This document shows, in pieces, positions 59,293-64,000 of a stretch of 64,000 bases of DNA (the stretch's first letter is position 1; each line of letters opens with the position of its first letter). This DNA is from Priestia megaterium NBRC 15308 = ATCC 14581 (lineage in GTDB: Bacteria; Bacillota; Bacilli; Bacillales; Bacillaceae_H), in NCBI RefSeq assembly GCF_000832985.1, contig NZ_CP009920.1, positions 558,001 to 622,000 on the forward strand, read 5' to 3'. Below the pieces are notes generated by a model. It had not been told where the DNA came from, did no database searches, and was given only the letters and a program-made list of their open reading frames with translations. A program made the position numbers and the translations under genes.

Positions 59293-59319
59293 AAAGCATA
59301 GACGCTGCCGTCTATGCTT
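59293..59319 (-). terminator. clpP terminator
   Basis: AAGCATAGACG/CGTCTATGCTT stem, loop CTGC; a T-rich stretch follows on the minus strand. Confidence 0.75.
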
Positions 59320-59332
59320 CCTTGGTGTCTCT

Positions 59333-59914
59333 TTATTTTGGCAACAGAATACCGTCAATAATTCCGTAAGTCTTTGCTTCTTCAGCACTCATAAAATAAT
59401 CTCGTTCCGTATCGTTTGCCACTTTTTCAACCGGCTGTCCCGTTCGTGTTGATATGATTTCATTAATATGCTGCTTCAATTTTAAAATTCGCCGAGCGCT
59501 AATTTCAATTTCAGTCGCCTGCCCTCTAGCCCCTCCTAGCGGCTGATGAATCATAACTTCACTATTTGGAAGTGCATAGCGCTTTCCTTTTGCTCCTGCT
59601 AGGAGAAGCAATGCGCCAAAAGAAGCGGCCATGCCCGTGCAAATCGTTTGAACATCCGGCTCGATATACTGCATCGTATCATAAATCGCAAACCCTGCTG
59701 AAGTGGAACCTCCGGGGCTGTTAATATAAAGTGAAATATCTTTTTTAGGATCATCTGTCGCAAGAAACAGCAGCTGCGCAACCACGCTGTTGGCAATATG
59801 ATCATTGATTTCATCACCAATTAAAATAATTCGGTCTTTTAACAGCCTCGAATAAATATCATACGAACGTTCACCGCGGTTGCTTTGTTCAATTACATAT
59901 GGAATCGTACTCAT
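59333..59914 (-). CDS. ClpP family serine protease (paralogue)
   Basis: The start is ATG 59914 ([20 protein letters not shown]), after AAGGAGG. The 193-residue product has the triad Ser98 ([11 protein letters not shown]), His123 ([11 protein letters not shown]) and Asp172 (NDTERDYFM), all intact. It lies in one operon behind a sigma-factor gene (29-base gap). The housekeeping clpP of Bacillus normally lies elsewhere on its own, so this is probably a second, sigma-linked ClpP. It would need a Clp ATPase partner to degrade proteins. Confidence 0.85.
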   Translation of the reverse strand: MSTIPYVIEQSNRGERSYDIYSRLLKDRIILIGDEINDHIANSVVAQLLFLATDDPKKDISLYINSPGGSTSAGFAIYDTMQYIEPDVQTICTGMAASFGALLLLAGAKGKRYALPNSEVMIHQPLGGARGQATEIEISARRILKLKQHINEIISTRTGQPVEKVANDTERDYFMSAEEAKTYGIIDGILLPK

Positions 59915-59943
59915 ATATATCCTCCTTATCACACGTAATATGG

Positions 59944-60609
59944 CTATGCAGCCATGCAGAGAGTGCACTTCGGAGTATACGTTGGTTTTTGAATGACGCT
60001 TTTTAAGGAAGGCAAAGCATGAATCAAAAGTGCTGGGTCCTGCGCTTCTAACGTTTTATAAAACAGTTCTGACAGCTCATTACGCTCTTTTTCATCCCAA
60101 AAAGAATCTGTAGAAAACGGCTCACCGTCTTTTTCTAACCGCTGCTTAGCACGATGTAAATTGCTTTTTACCGCTGTTTCTGACGTTTGTAAAATCAACG
60201 CTATTTCTTTTAGCTGATAGCCAAAGCCTTCTTTTAAGAAAAAGATAACTGCTTGCTTTGGCGTAAACTGACTAAGGAGTAGCTCGACCGAGTGTCCTTT
60301 CATATCAAACGCCCGCTTGCCGTCTTGTTGGTCCAAACCTTCTTCTGCGGCTATTACTTCACGCTTTCGTTTTCTCAGCAGATCAATCCAGTGGTGATAC
60401 GCAATTTTATTTAACAGCGCGGAAGACAGCTTGTGCTCTTCACCTTTATATCGCTGAGCTTTTAAAAACGTTTCTTGGGCAATATCGTCTCCGTCCCACG
60501 CATTTTGCGCTAAAAAGCGGCAGTACTGCTGCAATTTTGGGTAATGCTCGTTCCAGCATGCATCGTCAAAGCTTTTTGTTTGTGTTTCGATTTTTTTTGA
60601 ATGTGACAT
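59944..60609 (-). CDS. RNA polymerase sigma factor, ECF/sigma-70 type
   Basis: The start is ATG 60609 ([20 protein letters not shown]), after AAGGAGTG. The ~221-residue product has sigma region 2 ([20 protein letters not shown]) and region 4 HTH ([33 protein letters not shown]). A C-terminal extension ends PKCTLCMAA with a CxxC. No anti-sigma gene is adjacent; the next gene is clpP. A known paralogue is not recognised. Confidence 0.85.
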   Translation of the reverse strand: MSHSKKIETQTKSFDDACWNEHYPKLQQYCRFLAQNAWDGDDIAQETFLKAQRYKGEEHKLSSALLNKIAYHHWIDLLRKRKREVIAAEEGLDQQDGKRAFDMKGHSVELLLSQFTPKQAVIFFLKEGFGYQLKEIALILQTSETAVKSNLHRAKQRLEKDGEPFSTDSFWDEKERNELSELFYKTLEAQDPALLIHALPSLKSVIQKPTYTPKCTLCMAA

Positions 60610-60760
60610 GATTTTCACTCCTTTTGCACTCTCTATTTACTAAACGATTAAAGGAAGTTCAAAAGATACGGGGAATCAAACTTTTTTACACATTATACGC
60701 TTAAGCAGCTATTTTTTTGTATTATAAGAAGATACTTTTATCTGAGGAGTGTAAAATAAT

Positions 60761-61300
60761 ATGCGAAGAAGAAAACTATACGGCAAGAAGAAAACGAACA
60801 AACTTCACTATAAAGACTTAACCTGTGAACACCCTCAGCCTGCTTTGCCTATGAGCTATACAAGTGAAGCTCCTTTTTACTATTATGACGCGTCAGACGA
60901 TGAAAGACAAAACGACTTTGAACTATATTCAGAGATTTGTATCATGAATCAAGAACATTTTTTCGTAAGAGGCTGTGTTGAAATTCCTGTTTTTAATGAA
61001 GAAGAATTTTTCACTTGGAACATATGGGTTTCTTTAAGCGAAGAAAATTTCCGCCGAATGATAGATGTATGGGAAAGTGACAAAAAAGAAAAGGAACCGC
61101 CTTATTTCGGCTGGTTTTCAGTTTCAATTCCAGGCTATCCCGAAACGTTAAATTTAAAAACAAATGTGCATACAAGATCTGTTGGAACAAGACCGCTCAT
61201 CGAGTTAGAGCCAACCGATCACCCTTTAGCCGTCGAGCAGCGGGAAGGGATAACGCTAGAGCGAATCAAAGACATACAAAAACAATTGACTACCTATTAA
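60761..61300 (+). CDS. DUF2199 family protein
   Basis: The 179-residue product fits DUF2199: HYKDLTCEHPQPALPMSYTS, FFVRGCVEIPVFNEEEFFTW, NIWVSLSEENF, and PYFGWFSVSIPGYPETLNLK with a final PLAVEQREGI. Members often carry an N-terminal zinc ribbon; here only one Cys of that region is left. The function is unknown. TGAGGAGTG precedes ATG. Confidence 0.8.
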   Translation: MRRRKLYGKKKTNKLHYKDLTCEHPQPALPMSYTSEAPFYYYDASDDERQNDFELYSEICIMNQEHFFVRGCVEIPVFNEEEFFTWNIWVSLSEENFRRMIDVWESDKKEKEPPYFGWFSVSIPGYPETLNLKTNVHTRSVGTRPLIELEPTDHPLAVEQREGITLERIKDIQKQLTTY

Positions 61301-61334
61301 AAAACCAAGACAGCCCCAGACTGTCTTGGTTTTT
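61300..61334. terminator. bidirectional terminator
   Basis: AAAAACCAAGACAG/CTGTCTTGGTTTTT stem, loop CCCCAGA; it ends both convergent genes. Confidence 0.88.
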
Positions 61335-61338
61335 ACCT

Positions 61339-62589
61339 TTATGGCATGCGCTTTGCTCCGTAGTATTTAGGCGCCCAGTAGCTGTCTACTTTATAGTTTG
61401 TAATTTTCACGCCCTCAGATGTGGACACGTGAACGACATAGTCATTTCCAATATAAATAGATGGAATAAGTGAACTTCCTTCAAAAAAGACGAGATCTCC
61501 CGGCTTCAAGTCAGATTGTGAAATGGTTTCTCCTGCATTCCACTGCTGACTCGCATAGCGCGGAATGTCTTTTCCAGCTGCTTCTTTATAAATGTATTGA
61601 ACAAAACCAGCCGTATCAAAGCCTGTAGAAGGACTTGTCCCACCTTGTGCATAAGGTACTTCTCCTACATATTTAAGAGATTCGGTCACAAATGGGTTGT
61701 CTTTTGATAGCGATAAGTCATCGTAGCGCCTTGCTCCTGCGTACTTAGACGTCCAGTAGCTGCTTGTCAGGTAATCCATCGTCACATTTTCGCTGCGCTT
61801 GGCATGAATAAACTGATTGCCGCCTGCGTAGATACCGACGTGTGAAATCCCTTCACGATACGTGTCTTTAAAAAAGATAACGTCTCCTGCCTTTAAATCT
61901 GCGCGAGCAACTTCTTCTCCAACTTGCCACTGCTGATCGGTTGATCTCGGAAGGTAGACGTCCGATGCGTGTTGAAATACATATGCAACAAATGCGGAAC
62001 AATCAAAACCGTCCGTTGGCGACTCGCCTCCAAATACATATGGTGTGCCGAGATGTTTTAGCGCTTCTGCAATAACTTCATTATCTTTTGCAATTTCCGG
62101 TGCTCCTGTAATTCGCTTTGCTTTGGCAAAATGTGATGACCAATAGGCGCTGCTTGAAATGTTTTTCACCACGACTTTTTCGTCTGAAGAAGATGCATAA
62201 ATCATCTCATCGCCTCCGATATAAATAGCGGCTACGTTCACTTCACCGTTTTCATTGGTGTCAAAAAACAATACATCGCCTGCCTGCAGCTCACTTTTGT
62301 CAACATCTGTTCCAAGCTCTGATTGTTCTTTCAGGGAGCGAGGAAGCGTTGTATCAAGCGCTTGCTTAAACACATATTGAACAAAGCCAGAGCTGTCAAA
62401 CCCTTCGCTTAGCGTTTCGCCTCCGGATGTATAATCGGCTCCTTCATACGTTTTTGCTTTATCAGCAATCACGTTTTCATCTGTAGCAGCCTGTACTTGC
62501 ACAGCTTTTTCTGCAGGAAAAGCGCCTTCATAAAAAGTGGCAAGACTAAGCCCTAACGCTGTGACCATAAGAGGTTTCATTACTTTCAT
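61339..62589 (-). CDS. secreted protein with three NlpC/P60 domains, one active
   Basis: The 416-residue product has a signal peptide (to about residue 34, VQA-A) and three tandem NlpC/P60 domains. Domain 2 keeps the full site: Cys197 in GFDCSAFV and His250 in ISHVGIYAGG. Domain 1 has GFDSSGFV (Cys to Ser66) and lacks the catalytic His. Domain 3 has GFDTAGFV (Cys to Thr326) and also lacks it. The enzyme should cut D-gamma-Glu-type bonds in peptidoglycan stems or poly-gamma-glutamate (B. subtilis PgdS has three NlpC/P60 domains and is 413 residues long). The idle domains may bind substrate. Confidence 0.88.
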   Translation of the reverse strand: MKVMKPLMVTALGLSLATFYEGAFPAEKAVQVQAATDENVIADKAKTYEGADYTSGGETLSEGFDSSGFVQYVFKQALDTTLPRSLKEQSELGTDVDKSELQAGDVLFFDTNENGEVNVAAIYIGGDEMIYASSSDEKVVVKNISSSAYWSSHFAKAKRITGAPEIAKDNEVIAEALKHLGTPYVFGGESPTDGFDCSAFVAYVFQHASDVYLPRSTDQQWQVGEEVARADLKAGDVIFFKDTYREGISHVGIYAGGNQFIHAKRSENVTMDYLTSSYWTSKYAGARRYDDLSLSKDNPFVTESLKYVGEVPYAQGGTSPSTGFDTAGFVQYIYKEAAGKDIPRYASQQWNAGETISQSDLKPGDLVFFEGSSLIPSIYIGNDYVVHVSTSEGVKITNYKVDSYWAPKYYGAKRMP

Positions 62590-62736
62590 GTTTGTTCTCC
62601 TTTGTTTTTTATTTCATCCAAGAAGTTTTATATGTAAATCGTTCCTCTGTTAAAGTATGGTGCAGATGGATAGGAATTGGCTAGTACCTTTTGACTTAAA
62701 TATGCTTCCCTTCCAAAGTCCTGTAAAAAATCCAGA

Positions 62737-62772
62737 AAAAAACTCGGCGCACATTACGCCGAGCTTTTTTAT
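62737..62772. terminator. bidirectional terminator
   Basis: AAAAACTCGGCG/CGCCGAGCTTTTT stem, loop CACATTA; it overlaps the MFS stop and ends it on the minus strand. Confidence 0.85.
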
Positions 62773-63968
62773 TTCATGCCCACCTGGATATTTGCTGCTT
62801 TTTGTTTTTGACGTAAATTTGCAATCCACTTGTAGTAAAGTGTAATCAAAAGAACAAAAATACCAAGTGCAAAGTACAGTTTTGAATATCCTAAAGCACC
62901 TGCTGCAATTCCTAATACAAATGAACCAACCGCAATACCGCTATCATAAAACGTAAAGAATGTAGCAGTTGCATATGCGCTTCGGTGAGCAGGCGCCGCT
63001 TGAATCGCAAGCGTTTGGAAGCTAGGAAGCAGCGTTCCGTAGCCTAGACCTACTAACGCACCTGAAAACAGCAGCATCCAAGAAGAATGTGTAAGGCTTA
63101 AACTAAATAGACCAATCGCAAAGACAATACACGATGGAATAATCACAATGTTTGGGCCAGATTTATCAAATAATCTTCCTGTAAACGGTCGTGAGATCAG
63201 CATCGCAGCTGCGAATACGACAAAGAAAAAGCTTGCTGTTTTAATCAATCCAAGCGACTGTGCGTACACAGAAATAAAAGAAATAATGCTTGCATACGAA
63301 AAAGAAACGAGAATACCTACAGATGAAATCGGCATGGATTTCTTTTCAAACAAATCGCTCAGTGAAAATGATTTCTTCACTGACGGAGCAGCGTTTTCTT
63401 GAAGATTTTTGACCATCATTCCGCACAGCCAGCCAACGAGCATAATCACGCCAAATACAAGGAAAATAATATTGTATGCCATGTATTGATGAAGCGTTAG
63501 TGCTAAAAACGGCCCTGCAACAACGGCTAAGTTCATTGACATTCCGAAGTAGCCAAGCCCTTCTCCTCGTCGTTTAGCGGGAACTAAATCCGCTGCAATC
63601 GCTCCGGTGACAGTTGTTGCTAAGCTGAATGAAATCCCTTGAAAGAAGCGCAGTAATAAAAGCACGTTAAAATCGTGGATGAACATATATAAGAAGGAAG
63701 AAAGCGCAAAAATGAGGGTACTAAATACAAGCGTTTTTTTCTTTCCAATGTTTTCAATGACTTTCCCTGAAAATGGTCTAACAATAATCGCAGATAATAA
63801 AAAGATGGTAACAACAAGCCCTGCCTGCGTACTCGTGCCTTCTAAGGCGTCTAATACATAAATCGGCAACAGCGTTAGCAATGCATAAAACACGACAAAA
63901 ATAAAAAAGTTGGTAATCGCAATGCTGATAAAGCTTTTAGTCCAGATTGGCTCCTGCTGGTTTGTCAT
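62769..63968 (-). CDS. MFS transporter
   Basis: The 399-residue product has 12 membrane helices. The loop between TM2 and TM3 has SGKVIENIGKKKTLVFSTLI, and the matching second-half loop has TGRLFDKSGPNIVII. RFFQGISFSLATTVTGAIAA at helix 4 is typical of the YwoG/YfkL-type DHA1 exporters. The substrate is unknown. The promoter is outside or close to the window edge. Confidence 0.85.
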   Translation of the reverse strand: MTNQQEPIWTKSFISIAITNFFIFVVFYALLTLLPIYVLDALEGTSTQAGLVVTIFLLSAIIVRPFSGKVIENIGKKKTLVFSTLIFALSSFLYMFIHDFNVLLLLRFFQGISFSLATTVTGAIAADLVPAKRRGEGLGYFGMSMNLAVVAGPFLALTLHQYMAYNIIFLVFGVIMLVGWLCGMMVKNLQENAAPSVKKSFSLSDLFEKKSMPISSVGILVSFSYASIISFISVYAQSLGLIKTASFFFVVFAAAMLISRPFTGRLFDKSGPNIVIIPSCIVFAIGLFSLSLTHSSWMLLFSGALVGLGYGTLLPSFQTLAIQAAPAHRSAYATATFFTFYDSGIAVGSFVLGIAAGALGYSKLYFALGIFVLLITLYYKWIANLRQKQKAANIQVGMK

Positions 63969-64000
63969 TCATTTCACCCTTTTCTGTAGATTTACAAATT

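Noticed and set aside
1-64000. CRISPR array, rRNA, tRNA, prophage
   Set aside because: No regularly spaced repeats, no tRNA or rRNA signatures and no phage structural genes were seen on reading.

Overview
The window is a low-GC Gram-positive chromosomal segment from an endospore-forming bacillus, most likely Priestia (Bacillus) megaterium or a close relative. This is inferred, not searched. The evidence is two alpha/beta-type SASP genes, YjcZ and CotD coat-type proteins, a GerA-type germinant receptor operon, sigma-B, sigma-G and sigma-K like promoters, strong AGGAGG ribosome sites, and many relatives of Bacillus subtilis genes (nrnB, lipA, yvaE/yvaD, bstA, yuiH, moaBC/moeA, yjgB). I saw no rRNA, tRNA, CRISPR array or prophage.

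Layout. 0-5 kb: a PadR/HAAS/DUF4097 envelope operon, a LysR regulator, a decayed cyclophilin-like lipoprotein gene and an MFS exporter. 5-11 kb: general-stress genes (YrhK, YflT-like, DUF2512), a 130-bp intergenic repeat, NAD-malic enzyme and the nanoRNase NrnB. 11-16 kb: a cluster of small sporulation genes (two YjcZ, CotD, several short unrecognised proteins, an SASP). 16-18 kb: secreted lipase and SMR efflux. 18-24 kb: a non-PTS sucrose-type locus (GH32 invertase, GH13 alpha-glucosidase, LacI repressor, LacY/CscB-type permease). 24-30 kb: a germinant receptor operon gerA-gerC-gerB-gerB, preceded by a serine-recombinase remnant and met by a convergent two-TM protein gene. 30-45 kb: loosely packed accessory DNA with DUF3231 genes, a second YflT gene with a sigma-B promoter, a second SASP gene, regulators, small membrane proteins and several gene fragments. 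45.4-46.7 kb: an intact IS3-family element. 46.9-50.2 kb: molybdenum cofactor genes (moeA, moaC, moaB) and a YuiH-type molybdoenzyme behind a SAM-I riboswitch. 51-64 kb: YjgB-like secreted protein, cyclase/GNAT pair, a LysR-CitMHS-PrpF carboxylate locus, BI-1, a sigma factor-ClpP operon, a triple NlpC/P60 secreted protein and an MFS transporter.

Most notable. The two SASP genes share a conserved upstream block. On the opposite strand it carries a sigma-G type promoter, a conserved structured segment of about 55 nt and a downstream hairpin. This predicts a divergently transcribed forespore small RNA in two copies. Other points are the SAM riboswitch controlling a lone molybdoenzyme, an IS inserted exactly in the loop of a terminator, a 48-bp perfect palindrome, a TnrA-like regulator lacking the usual tail, a three-domain NlpC/P60 protein with only one intact active site, and several recent gene fragments (DUF3231, mntP-like, CotF-like, resolvase).
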